This document shows, piece after piece, positions 1-6,525 of a stretch of 64,000 bases of DNA. The notes under the pieces are model-generated. The model was not told the origin of the DNA, did no database searches, and saw only the letters and a program-made list of their open reading frames with translations. The stretch's first letter is position 1, and every line of letters begins with the position of its first letter. The stretch comes from a virus. The translations under genes and the position numbers were made by a program. The DNA lies in IMG/VR virus record IMGVR_UViG_3300025112_000005, positions 1-64,000 of that record; one strand, 5' to 3'.

Positions 1-1
1 G

Positions 2-70
2 GCGGGAGGCGGTGGATTACTCGTCGGTGCCCTTGCCGGGGTCCTGCTGGTCGTCGTCGCGCTCGACTGA
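2..70 (+). CDS. C-terminal end of a glycine-rich membrane protein (partial)
   Basis: An open frame enters from the left edge and ends with TGA at 68-70. The visible 22 residues (AGGGGLLVGALAGVLLVVV, then ALD) are a glycine-rich hydrophobic stretch long enough to cross a membrane, ending in a short charged tail. It would converge with the leftward methyltransferase gene. Too little is visible to assign a function; a small phage membrane or lysis protein is possible. It could also be a chance open frame. Confidence 0.35.
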   Translation, partial: AGGGGLLVGALAGVLLVVVALD

Positions 71-130
71 CGGAATCATCTGGCTTGTCGGTTGCATCCT
101 TCCGCGCTCCCGCCGCCGGAATCATCTGGC
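71..130. repeat. Direct repeat of 14 bp between convergent genes
   Basis: The 14-mer CGGAATCATCTGGC occurs at 71-84 and again at 117-130. The first copy directly follows the stop codon of the rightward gene; the second overlaps the stop codon of the leftward methyltransferase. Its role is unknown; duplication slippage is as likely as a binding site. Confidence 0.6.
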
Positions 131-904
131 GTGCTCGAATGTGAGTACGTCTTCCACCCTTACCCCCGTACCAGATTTGGCGTTGTAGCGTGCCCACAGA
201 GAGGGAGGCGGCGACCACCCCGTTCTCGACACGATTCTCCAGCCCGCTTCTTGCGCAGTTAGGATGGTGTCAAGATCCAACCGGAGTTCTACTCCGAGGC
301 GCGTCCAGTTCTTAGTGACCGTCGTCATTACCGTACCGCGGGAGAGTAGGTGGACGAAGATTCTTCGTAGGGCATTCCGGTAGATCAAAATTCCGTTTAC
401 ACCCGATGGATCCCCCACAAAGTTATGGATGCGGCCGTCTGCTCCATACCCGGTACGATAACCCACTGCTCTTCCACGCTTTTTGTCGTTGTGGGCCGCC
501 TGCTTGCAACGATCTGTGCGCGGGTAGTACGGCGGCGAAAATATGAGGTGCTCCCTCTCCCATGAGAGCGAGCCGGCATCGGAGAACGAGACCTCACACC
601 CCCTATCCCGCGACAGCGCCAACAAGGGATCCCGCCACCTTGGATCGATGTCGTTCAGCGCAATAGGCAGTCCCGTTTCTTCTGCGATTCTCCCTGTGCC
701 CGCCATCGGATCGCCGACGTTGTCCGTGCCGGCCAAGTCAATGAGGGCTGTGGGCAACCCAGGTGCGTATTTCGCAGGATGCTTGCTAGGCACGAGCCCG
801 CAAGCGGGACGCACAATCAGGTCGTCAAAGTGCTCTCTAAAACGAGGCGGGATTGTGGCGGTTTCGTCATAGGTCCGAAGGTGCTTTGGTACGGGGGAAG
901 CCAT
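122..904 (-). CDS. DNA methyltransferase (N4-cytosine/N6-adenine type)
   Basis: 260 aa. An AdoMet-binding motif I (DPMAGTGRIAEE, about residues 65-76) is followed by the catalytic motif IV SPPYYP (about 123-128). SPPY is typical of amino-methyltransferases of DNA, often N4-cytosine but also N6-adenine enzymes. It probably modifies phage DNA in the host cytoplasm, protecting it from restriction or marking it. No restriction partner is nearby, so it is an orphan enzyme. The ATG start has GGAGAG just upstream. It is the last gene of the leftward block. The target sequence cannot be read from the protein. Confidence 0.75.
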   Translation of the reverse strand: MASPVPKHLRTYDETATIPPRFREHFDDLIVRPACGLVPSKHPAKYAPGLPTALIDLAGTDNVGDPMAGTGRIAEETGLPIALNDIDPRWRDPLLALSRDRGCEVSFSDAGSLSWEREHLIFSPPYYPRTDRCKQAAHNDKKRGRAVGYRTGYGADGRIHNFVGDPSGVNGILIYRNALRRIFVHLLSRGTVMTTVTKNWTRLGVELRLDLDTILTAQEAGWRIVSRTGWSPPPSLWARYNAKSGTGVRVEDVLTFEHAR

Positions 905-943
905 TCTACTCTCCGTTCTGACTTCGTGTCGCTTCGTTCAGCT

Positions 944-1039
944 TCACGCGACCGTGCAGGACCGTTCGGTCGCTTCGATCCGGTCGGCCAGCGCGAGGAG
1001 CTGGGCCGCCGTTGCGCGCAGCTCTTTTGCGGTGCTCAC
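944..1039 (-). CDS. Very small helical protein, 31 aa
   Basis: A 31-codon frame starts with GTG, overlapping the upstream gene's TGA by four bases (GTGA), the junction used throughout this block. The product (MSTAKELRATAAQLLALADR, then IEA...) is almost entirely one amphipathic helix of the leucine/alanine-rich kind common in phage micro-proteins. No function is known. The translational coupling and the composition argue for a real gene despite its size. Confidence 0.55.
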   Translation of the reverse strand: MSTAKELRATAAQLLALADRIEATERSCTVA

Positions 1040-1383
1040 GTGCGTGGGTCCGTAGACGCCCGATCGAACAACTCCCGGGCGAGCCGGGCGGTCTCGGGGG
1101 CGGCGCCCGTGCGTGCGCTCACGTCGTCCAACAGCATGTCCGCGTCGGGCTGCTCCGCCTTGAGCCAGGGCGAGGGACCGTGTACAGAGCTGGCCAGCCG
1201 CACCCGCACGTCACGCAGGAACATCGGGCAGCGCCCGGGGACGGTGGCACAGCGCCGAATGTGGATCGGGAAGCCTTCGCCCAGCGTGCACCGGGGCTCC
1301 TCCTCCTCTACACCAGCCACAAACGGGCAGGTGTCGCAACTCTCGACGAGCACGTTCTCAATCTCCAGGCTCTTCTTCACCAT
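1036..1383 (-). CDS. Small cysteine-rich protein
   Basis: 115 aa. The N-terminal half has the pattern CDTCPF, about 15 residues, C-TLG, about 12 residues, C, then RCPMF. That suggests a small metal-binding fold. The same layout (C-CGDCPF ... C ... P-HCPL) occurs in the 75-aa product of 3628-3855, so the two look like distant paralogues. The C-terminal half is helical and acidic. The start overlaps the stop of the upstream gene by seven bases. Function unknown. Confidence 0.65.
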   Translation of the reverse strand: MVKKSLEIENVLVESCDTCPFVAGVEEEEPRCTLGEGFPIHIRRCATVPGRCPMFLRDVRVRLASSVHGPSPWLKAEQPDADMLLDDVSARTGAAPETARLARELFDRASTDPRT

Positions 1384-1784
1384 CTCAGCTCCCTTCGGTA
1401 CTTGCGGGCGTTCGGGATTCGGCTGTCCCGCGCGCTCATTCCCTCCGGCGAGGGCACGATGCGCAGGACCAGCCCGCGGTCGCCCCCGCTCACGCGGCGG
1501 GCTTGCACGCGCTCCACGGTCACGTCGCCGCGGGTCACGGTGATGCGCGTCGTCTCCGCGCGGTACTGGTAGCTCATGGGGACGGCGCCCCCGTCGACCA
1601 CGGCGCGCGCCTCACCCGTGCGCCCCAGGCGCCGGGCGTGCATCGCAGCCTCGCGGTAGAGCGCAATCGCGTGTGTCACGTCGTCGCGGGTGCAGAGGCG
1701 TTCGCGGTGCCCCTCCTGCACCACGACCAGCTCGTTGCAGGCGTTGTTGATCAGGGTCGTGGTCAGCCGGCGCGGCGCGCTCAT
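1377..1784 (-). CDS. Hypothetical protein, 135 aa
   Basis: I place the start at the ATG reading MSAPRRLTTTLINNACNELV; a longer frame exists upstream but there shadows the neighbouring gene. The first 60 residues look helical (contact segment VVVQEGHRERLCTRDDVTHA); the rest is basic and beta-rich. No family recognised. It ends overlapping the next gene and is part of the tightly packed leftward transcription unit. Confidence 0.6.
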   Translation of the reverse strand: MSAPRRLTTTLINNACNELVVVQEGHRERLCTRDDVTHAIALYREAAMHARRLGRTGEARAVVDGGAVPMSYQYRAETTRITVTRGDVTVERVQARRVSGGDRGLVLRIVPSPEGMSARDSRIPNARKYRRELRW

Positions 1785-1800
1785 CGGCGGGTTTGCCGGA

Positions 1801-2025
1801 TCATCGGTCCCTCCGCGGCGCGGCCATGATGTGGCCGCCCGTGTCCAGCAGGTAGTCGAGCGCGCGCACCACGCGGGTCGCCTCGGGGCGGACGCGCAGC
1901 AGCTCGCGAAGCTGGCGGAGCGTGACCTGTCCACCTTGCCCGGGGTCCCAGCCCAGCACGTGCTCCGCGCCCTCTTCAATCGCCTCAATCTCGCGGCGGG
2001 CCTCTTCGGGGGTCCAGTGGCTCAC
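1801..2025 (-). CDS. Hypothetical helical protein, 74 aa
   Basis: GTG start in a GTGA overlap with the upstream gene. The product (MSHWTPEEARREIEAIEEGA ...) is acidic and helical at the N terminus and ends with a basic tail. Residues around VTLRQLRELLRVRPEATRVV resemble a helix pair, but no helix-turn-helix can be asserted. Function unknown. Confidence 0.6.
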   Translation of the reverse strand: MSHWTPEEARREIEAIEEGAEHVLGWDPGQGGQVTLRQLRELLRVRPEATRVVRALDYLLDTGGHIMAAPRRDR

Positions 2026-2258
2026 GTCCCCTCCAGTGCCAAGGCCAGTGCTTCCTCACGGCAGGCGTGCTCCGAAAGCACGGCCACTAGGCGCTCCCCT
2101 AGATCGCGCGCTTCGTCGTCAGTCACGGATTCTCCGGTGGTTGCACCCAGAAACCCCGCCGCGACCGAAGCCAGGGCGGGGTGGGTGGGCGCGCGGCGGC
2201 GCGGGCTGCTACCGGGGCACATCAGCAGCGCAAGGGCTATTTGTAGCCTGGGGAGCAT
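2022..2258 (-). CDS. Hypothetical protein, 78 aa (start uncertain)
   Basis: The C-terminal half (VTDDEARDLGERLVAVLSEH, then ACREEALALALEG) is clearly protein-like and helical. The ATG at 2258 has AGGATGA five bases upstream but makes the gene overlap the preceding zinc-ribbon gene by about 50 bases; an ATG at 2222 would shorten the overlap to 14. I keep the longer form because of its ribosome binding site. No family recognised. Confidence 0.5.
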   Translation of the reverse strand: MLPRLQIALALLMCPGSSPRRRAPTHPALASVAAGFLGATTGESVTDDEARDLGERLVAVLSEHACREEALALALEGT

Positions 2259-2448
2259 TCATCCTGAGATTCGATCTTCCGCAGTTGACGCAGCACCACA
2301 GCCTTGCTCCAGAGGGAAACTCGACAGGCTCGAAGACGTTTCCTCTGGGGCTCTCAGCCGCAGCCCTGCCGGGCTGACAGCTGAAGCACCGGCCGCGCCG
2401 GGTTTTTTGCGACAGGAGGATGCCGCCACTCTCTACCGTTACAAGCAT
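2209..2448 (-). CDS. Small zinc-ribbon-like protein
   Basis: 79 aa with two CxxC knuckles, C21-FS-C24 and C53-VN-C56, about 28 residues apart, the layout of a one-zinc ribbon. Such proteins in phages are usually nucleic-acid or protein adaptors; no specific role can be given. It lies between other small genes and its 3' end overlaps the next gene. Confidence 0.55.
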   Translation of the reverse strand: MLVTVESGGILLSQKTRRGRCFSCQPGRAAAESPRGNVFEPVEFPSGARLWCCVNCGRSNLRMNAPQATNSPCAADVPR

Positions 2449-2466
2449 CTGTCGTTTCCTCCGTTG

Positions 2467-2673
2467 CTACCGCAGCTCCTCCGCGCCAATCGCTCGGAGC
2501 CATGCGCGGTCGAATTCCGCCCGCGCCATGCGCGTCTCTGCGCCGGTCTCGCCTTTGATGTCGTCCCGTTCCGCGTTCGCCGCGAACGCTCGGCGACCGA
2601 GCGCGACCGCCCGCGCCTTTCGCCGCGCTTTCGCCGCGTCGTTCCCGGTCGTCGTATCCGAAAGCCTACTCAT
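2467..2673 (-). CDS. Hypothetical basic protein, 68 aa
   Basis: Product MSRLSDTTTGNDAAKARRKA ... is strongly charged, alanine/arginine-rich and predicted helical, with no recognised domain. Its ATG overlaps the stop of the upstream RMF-like gene by eight bases (ATGAGTAG), which supports translation by coupling. Confidence 0.55.
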   Translation of the reverse strand: MSRLSDTTTGNDAAKARRKARAVALGRRAFAANAERDDIKGETGAETRMARAEFDRAWLRAIGAEELR

Positions 2674-2857
2674 CCCAATCCTCGGCCTGCTCCTGCTCGC
2701 GAGCCTCGAACCACCCCAGCGACCAGTCGCTGTGCTCCCAGGAATCGGCCGGGAACGGGTTGGTGACCATTAGCCGGCTCACGCGCGTGCCTCGCTGGTA
2801 GGCGCTCTTGCCTCGCTGGTAGGCGTCCGATGCGCGGCCGATGTTCGGGTACTTCAT
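2666..2857 (-). CDS. RMF-like small protein
   Basis: 63 aa. I start at the ATG reading MKYPNIGRASDAYQRGKSAY because GGAGGACAA stands directly before it. The order AYQRG ... NPFP ... W ... WSLGWFEA matches the layout of ribosome modulation factor-like phage proteins (glycine-rich helix, NP[YF] turn, then W--GW--A helix). In bacteria RMF dimerises idle ribosomes; whether this phage version binds ribosomes is unknown. AYQRG is duplicated (2789-2804 and 2810-2825 at DNA level). This is the first gene after the promoter-like element at 2925-2952. Confidence 0.55.
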   Translation of the reverse strand: MKYPNIGRASDAYQRGKSAYQRGTRVSRLMVTNPFPADSWEHSDWSLGWFEAREQEQAEDWDE

Positions 2858-2905
2858 TTGTCCTCCGTTGCTGCTTCTGGCGCCCCGTTTTGAGCGCCCA
2901 CAGAG

Positions 2906-2918
2906 GTTGTCCCACAAC
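2906..2918 (-). promoter_or_regulatory. Leader palindrome GTTGT-GGG-ACAAC
   Basis: A perfect 5-bp inverted repeat around GGG lies between the promoter-like element and the RMF-like gene. The equivalent place in the second module (13370-13380) carries CTGT-GGG-ACAG, so the pairing is kept while the bases change. It could be a repressor half-site pair or an RNA hairpin in the leader. Confidence 0.5.
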
Positions 2919-2924
2919 ACCGCG

Positions 2925-2952
2925 CCCCTATGCAACATTTTATTTGGTCAAG
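2925..2952 (-). promoter_or_regulatory. Promoter-like repeated element (leftward)
   Basis: Read leftward this is CTTGACCAAATAAAA followed by TGTTGCATAGGGG. A near-identical copy lies at 13389-13414. Both sit in intergenic gaps directly upstream of a well-started leftward gene. TTGACC is a good -35 match, but no convincing -10 lies 17 bases on, so the exact start of transcription is open. Confidence 0.55.
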
Positions 2953-2961
2953 CTGCGCGGA

Positions 2962-3000
2962 GCACCGCAAACCCCCGCCGCGCGGGTGTGTGCGCGGTGC
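2962..3000 (-). terminator. Hairpin upstream of the leftward element
   Basis: GCACCGC (2962-2968) pairs with GCGGTGC (2994-3000) around a GC-rich interior that can itself fold. It lies just after the stop of the 3019-3609 methyltransferase gene and before the promoter-like element. No T-tract follows, so termination is only presumed. Confidence 0.4.
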
Positions 3001-3018
3001 GTCAACCGGGCGCTTACG

Positions 3019-3609
3019 CTACGGGTCGACGACCTGTGAATCGCAGATCCAGCTCAGCGTCGTGAGCCGCGTCTGGAGCTTCGGGCTCTTGGTCCAGAAG
3101 AACCACGCGTAGTCGGCGGAGTCGGACCCCTTGCCGGTGAAGCTGGGGCGCTTCGCCAGCGTGACGACGGCGCGGGGCGTGTTGGCTACCCAGAACGGCA
3201 TACGCGCTTGCGAGCCCATGAACCCCAGGCGCAGGAGCGCCAGCACGCTGTCCGCTTCCTCCACCCCCTTCACGACCCACTCCAGCGCATCGCGGTATGG
3301 CGGGTTCATCAGGACGTGTTCCCCGCGCCAGCCCAGCGCCAGCCCGTCGCCTTGGTTGAGGCGCAGCGGGACCGTGCGCGACGCGGGCGCGTTCGCCGCG
3401 CGCACCAGCTCGGGGTCCAGCTCCACGCCGCGGATCTGGTTCGGCACGGGGCACGCGCGCATCAGCGCCCCGTCCCCCCCGCAGGGGTCGAGGGTCGGGT
3501 GGGGCAGTCCCGGGTGCGTTCGGTACAGCTCGCGCACGCACCACTCGGGGGTGCGGTAGAAGTCGCGCGCGTCGCGCTGGGGGTCGCTCGTCCCTCTAGT
3601 GCTGCTCAT
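3019..3609 (-). CDS. DNA N6-adenine methyltransferase, phage type
   Basis: 196 aa. Motif I LDPCGGDGAL (about residues 40-49) and catalytic NPPYRDALEW (about 102-111) are both present. The ending with SADYAWFFW is typical of the phage DNA N-6-adenine-methyltransferase family, and the length is close to that family's usual size. It transfers a methyl group from AdoMet to adenine in DNA. Strong ribosome binding site GGAGGAG nine bases before the ATG. It is the second orphan methyltransferase of the window. Last gene before the break at about 2.95 kb. Confidence 0.8.
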   Translation of the reverse strand: MSSTRGTSDPQRDARDFYRTPEWCVRELYRTHPGLPHPTLDPCGGDGALMRACPVPNQIRGVELDPELVRAANAPASRTVPLRLNQGDGLALGWRGEHVLMNPPYRDALEWVVKGVEEADSVLALLRLGFMGSQARMPFWVANTPRAVVTLAKRPSFTGKGSDSADYAWFFWTKSPKLQTRLTTLSWICDSQVVDP

Positions 3610-3627
3610 CTCGTCGTCTCCTCCGGT

Positions 3628-3855
3628 TCATCGGGCCTCCTTCTTGAGTTGCACGATCCGGGTCTCCCGCCGCAACGGGCAGTGTGGCGGCAGCTCGGGT
3701 CCCACGGGCTCGCCCAGCAGGTTGCACTCCAGCCCGCGCGCGATGGCGTTGCCGTCCAGGCGCGGAGCACCGAAGGGGCAGTCGCCGCAGCACGTCACCT
3801 CGGAGACGGCCACGGACACGCCGGGCGGGGCGGGCAGCGGGGGGCGGTCGCTCAC
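3628..3855 (-). CDS. Small cysteine-rich protein (paralogue-like)
   Basis: 75 aa with CCGDCPF near residue 22, a central C, and P-HCPLRRE near the end. The spacing resembles the product of 1036-1383. A metal-binding role is likely but unproven. GTG start in a GTGA overlap with the end of the DNA polymerase gene, so the two are probably translationally coupled. Confidence 0.6.
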   Translation of the reverse strand: MSDRPPLPAPPGVSVAVSEVTCCGDCPFGAPRLDGNAIARGLECNLLGEPVGPELPPHCPLRRETRIVQLKKEAR

Positions 3856-5672
3856 CCGGCGACCATCAGGCGCCCGTGCTCGTTGCGAATCGTCTTCGCG
3901 CCCTTCTGCCAGCGCCGCATCAAGTACGGATCCGCATCGTGCTTCACGTCGGGGGCCACCACGCTCATCTCCTGCACCATCACCTGCGCCAGCTCGTCGG
4001 CAGCCTCGGGGGCTTGCTCCTCCGGCCCCTCGGCCACCAGCTCATCGTGCACGTACACGTTGAGCCGGGTCCCGTACAGCGCGCTGGAGCGGTCGAGGAG
4101 TTGCCGGCGCGTCACCTCGTACAGCGCGCGCTTCCCGCCGTCGGCGGTGAGCCCCTGAAACAGCGTGTTGCAGCCGTCCGTGTAGCCCGTGCGCCCGCGC
4201 AAGCGGCCAGAGTAGGGCTGCACGAACGTCGTAGGACCGTTGGAGACCTTGCGCGAGACCCAGGAAAAGTACCCGCGCATGGATGGGAAGGTGTCGAGCC
4301 ACATCCGGCGCAGCTCTTTGCTCCGCTGCACGCTCAGCGAAACGCCGTAGCCTTCGGCGTAGCCTACGAACGTTTCCGCGCCCAAACCACCCGGAAAACC
4401 GAAGTTCTGGGCCTTCGCGAGCTGGCGCATTTCCTTCATCTGCGCGTCGCCTGCGTCGTATCGCGCCTTGGCAGTCTCGTAGCCCACGTTGATCACGCGG
4501 CCACCCGTGAGCACGTGCAAGTCCTGCCCAGCGTTCAGCGCGGTGCGCATCTCGTTGGGGCCGAAGATGTTGTAAAGCACCTGCGCGAGCGAGCGCAGCT
4601 CCGCGATGCTGTAGTCGGCGCCGAAGAAGACGTTTCCATCGCGCGGGACCACGCACTCACGCACGCCCGACCGGCGCGGGAGCTGCTGGGCGTTCGGCCC
4701 GCGGCAGCTCGTGCGGCCGGAGCGCACGAGCACGTTCCAGTAGGGGCAGACGGGCAGCCCCGTGCGCGCGGCTTCCAGCAGCATCGGCAGGAACGCGGCC
4801 AGCTCCTTTTCGTTCTTCGCGATGCTGGCGAGCTTCCGCAGCACGGGGTCGCCGCTGTCTTCGAGCACTTCCTCCGCCGTCTTCACCTGCCCCATCGGGA
4901 AGCGCTCGGACGGGTCGGTCATGGGCGGGTGCCCGTCGTACGCGCGGGTGATCAGCGCCTTGAGCAGCTCGGTGTCCTTGGTCCCGTTGGGTCGGTAGAT
5001 CCCCAACTTGGCCAGCTCGGCGCGGACTACCTCCACGGGCGGACGCAGCCGGGCGTCCAACGCGTGCACGCGGGGGGCGTCGACACGGAAGCCCCAGCAG
5101 CGCATGACGTGCAGCGCCCAGGCGGCCCGCATCTGGGCATCCAGGTCGGGCACCTGCCATTCCTGCTGAGCCACGAACACGTCGCGGCTGGTGAGCGCGT
5201 CCGTGACCGGATACTCCCGGGCTCGCGCGGGCCAGTTGGCGACGGGGGTCCCGATCAGCTTGCGGTAGTGGAAGCGCCACGCGTCGCCGCGCTTCTTGCC
5301 GTCGAGCTTCTGCCCCAGCCACATCTCGCTCATCACGTCGAGCCCGTGCTGGGGGCGCGTCTGCTTGCCGGCGATGTAATGGAGTTGGGAGAGCACCTGG
5401 GTGCAGCCGATGCGGCCCGCGTCGAGCGCAGTGAAGATGTGCGGGAGGATGCGGGGGTCATGCTGGACGAGCACGCCCAGATCGTAGACGACGTTTGAGC
5501 CCACCACGTAGGTGTCGGGGTCCTTGAACGCGTCGCGTATGCGGCGCCAGCCCACGTCAGGGTCGTCTATACCGGCCTGTTTGGGGTTCGCCCAGGTCAG
5601 GCACGCCATCGGGGGCGCTTGCCTCCCGGGGGCGGTCAGGGCCGTCTCAGTGTCGAATGCGAGGAGCTTCAT
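3852..5672 (-). CDS. polA-like: DNA polymerase, family A, with 3'-5' exonuclease domain
   Basis: 606 aa. The start is set at MKLLAFDTET because exonuclease motif I (D7, E9) then falls at its usual place. Exo II is GSNVVYD and exo III YPVTDALTSRD. Polymerase motif A is GADYSIAELR (D353), motif B RQLAKAQNFGFPGG, and motif C VHDE near residue 540. It replicates phage DNA with proofreading; no 5'-nuclease domain is present. Motif A reads DYSIAELR rather than the usual DYSQIELR, a mild deviation that keeps the metal-binding Asp. A longer in-frame start at 5708 is possible but overlaps the upstream gene. Confidence 0.92.
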   Translation of the reverse strand: MKLLAFDTETALTAPGRQAPPMACLTWANPKQAGIDDPDVGWRRIRDAFKDPDTYVVGSNVVYDLGVLVQHDPRILPHIFTALDAGRIGCTQVLSQLHYIAGKQTRPQHGLDVMSEMWLGQKLDGKKRGDAWRFHYRKLIGTPVANWPARAREYPVTDALTSRDVFVAQQEWQVPDLDAQMRAAWALHVMRCWGFRVDAPRVHALDARLRPPVEVVRAELAKLGIYRPNGTKDTELLKALITRAYDGHPPMTDPSERFPMGQVKTAEEVLEDSGDPVLRKLASIAKNEKELAAFLPMLLEAARTGLPVCPYWNVLVRSGRTSCRGPNAQQLPRRSGVRECVVPRDGNVFFGADYSIAELRSLAQVLYNIFGPNEMRTALNAGQDLHVLTGGRVINVGYETAKARYDAGDAQMKEMRQLAKAQNFGFPGGLGAETFVGYAEGYGVSLSVQRSKELRRMWLDTFPSMRGYFSWVSRKVSNGPTTFVQPYSGRLRGRTGYTDGCNTLFQGLTADGGKRALYEVTRRQLLDRSSALYGTRLNVYVHDELVAEGPEEQAPEAADELAQVMVQEMSVVAPDVKHDADPYLMRRWQKGAKTIRNEHGRLMVAG

Positions 5673-5694
5673 GGTCCCACGTCCCACTGCTAGT

Positions 5695-5922
5695 TCACGG
5701 GTTGTCATCAGGCCTCGCCTTGTAGGCCGCGTCCTCAGCAGCCTCCTTTGCTGCACGCACGGTGTGCGCTGTCGAGTCGCTGCGCGTTCCGTCTGCCGCG
5801 TCAGCAGACCAATCCCACGACCACTCGCCCCAGCACACCACGAGGTCGATGTCCTGGTGCCTAGCCTCAAAGCGCGTACCTCTCACTGTCTCGTATCGCG
5901 CCCACTCAATCACGTCGTTCAA
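5695..5922 (-). CDS. Hypothetical phage protein, 75 aa
   Basis: TTG start with GAGGAG seven bases upstream. Tryptophan-rich centre (VVCWGEWSWDWSADA), then an alanine-rich helix (VRAAKEAAEDAAYKA). This W-x-W strand followed by an alanine-rich helix is common in small uncharacterised phage proteins. Function unknown. It precedes the DNA polymerase and probably shares its transcript. Confidence 0.6.
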   Translation of the reverse strand: MNDVIEWARYETVRGTRFEARHQDIDLVVCWGEWSWDWSADAADGTRSDSTAHTVRAAKEAAEDAAYKARPDDNP

Positions 5923-5998
5923 AACGGCTCCTCGTCTTCTGGAAGCTGGGGACCGACGACGCGCCCGACCGGGTGTCCCGGGGTCGAGCGCGCCGACG

Positions 5999-6027
5999 GT
6001 CGAGCTATGCCGCGTCGAGCTATGCCG
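5999..6027. repeat. Tandem 15-bp repeat at the end of a gene
   Basis: GTCGAGCTATGCCG occurs at 5999-6012 and 6014-6027, period 15. The second copy contains the stop region of the gene 6020-6478. A GC-rich imperfect hairpin lies just to the left at about 5960-5990. It is one of several short tandem duplications in this block. Confidence 0.6.
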
Positions 6028-6478
6028 TCGGCGGTGGCGCGAACGTGTTCACGCGGATGGAACCGCCCGTCAGCTCACCCGTGGGCGTCTTCTGGTCCTT
6101 GTCGTAGACGACCGAGAACACCGCGCAACCCTTCGCGGGCTGGTCGTCTTCGCACATCGCCTCCACCATCGGCCCGTTGATGTCGTCGGGCGCCTCTCCG
6201 TCCGTCAAGGCGTTGGCCAATGACTTGATGTCGCGGTCGTAGTAGTGCGAGCCGCGGGTGGCCATGAAGCACACACGGGGGGCGGCACCCTCCGGCCCGC
6301 TGAGCACCGCGAAGTCGGCCGCGAAGCACGCCACCTTGGCGCGGGTCAAGAACCCACGCAGCTCCAGCACCTCCAGCATGTAGTCACCGGGGGGCTGCTG
6401 GTTCAGGAAGGGGTAGCGGTCGTGGCCGGGCAGGTCAGCGTCGCCCACGTCATCGAATTGGCCGGGAACGTATCCCAT
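6020..6478 (-). CDS. Hypothetical replication-block protein, possibly ssDNA-binding
   Basis: 152 aa starting MGYVPGQFDDVGDADLPGHD. The middle (GDYMLEVLELRGFLTRAKVA, then CFAADFAVLSG) has the beta-rich pattern of phage single-strand-binding-like proteins of the DUF669 kind. That, and its place between helicase and polymerase, is the only basis for the suggestion; similarity was judged by eye. The C terminus is not strongly acidic as in bacterial SSB. It could equally be another beta-barrel protein. Confidence 0.5.
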   Translation of the reverse strand: MGYVPGQFDDVGDADLPGHDRYPFLNQQPPGDYMLEVLELRGFLTRAKVACFAADFAVLSGPEGAAPRVCFMATRGSHYYDRDIKSLANALTDGEAPDDINGPMVEAMCEDDQPAKGCAVFSVVYDKDQKTPTGELTGGSIRVNTFAPPPTA

Positions 6479-6492
6479 TGGTCTATCTCCAG

Positions 6493-6520
6493 GTCTCTTG
6501 TTGCGTGTCTCTTGTTGCGT
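6493..6520. repeat. Exact 14-bp tandem repeat in a gene gap
   Basis: GTCTCTTGTTGCGT is repeated head-to-tail at 6493-6506 and 6507-6520, between the helicase stop and the start of the gene ending at 6478. It forms most of the leader of that gene. Function unknown. Confidence 0.65.
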
Positions 6521-6525
6521 GTACT

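Noticed and set aside
2925-2952. Sigma54 promoter (TTGACC ... TTGCA)
   Set aside because: The distance between the two halves is about five bases longer than the fixed -24/-12 spacing.
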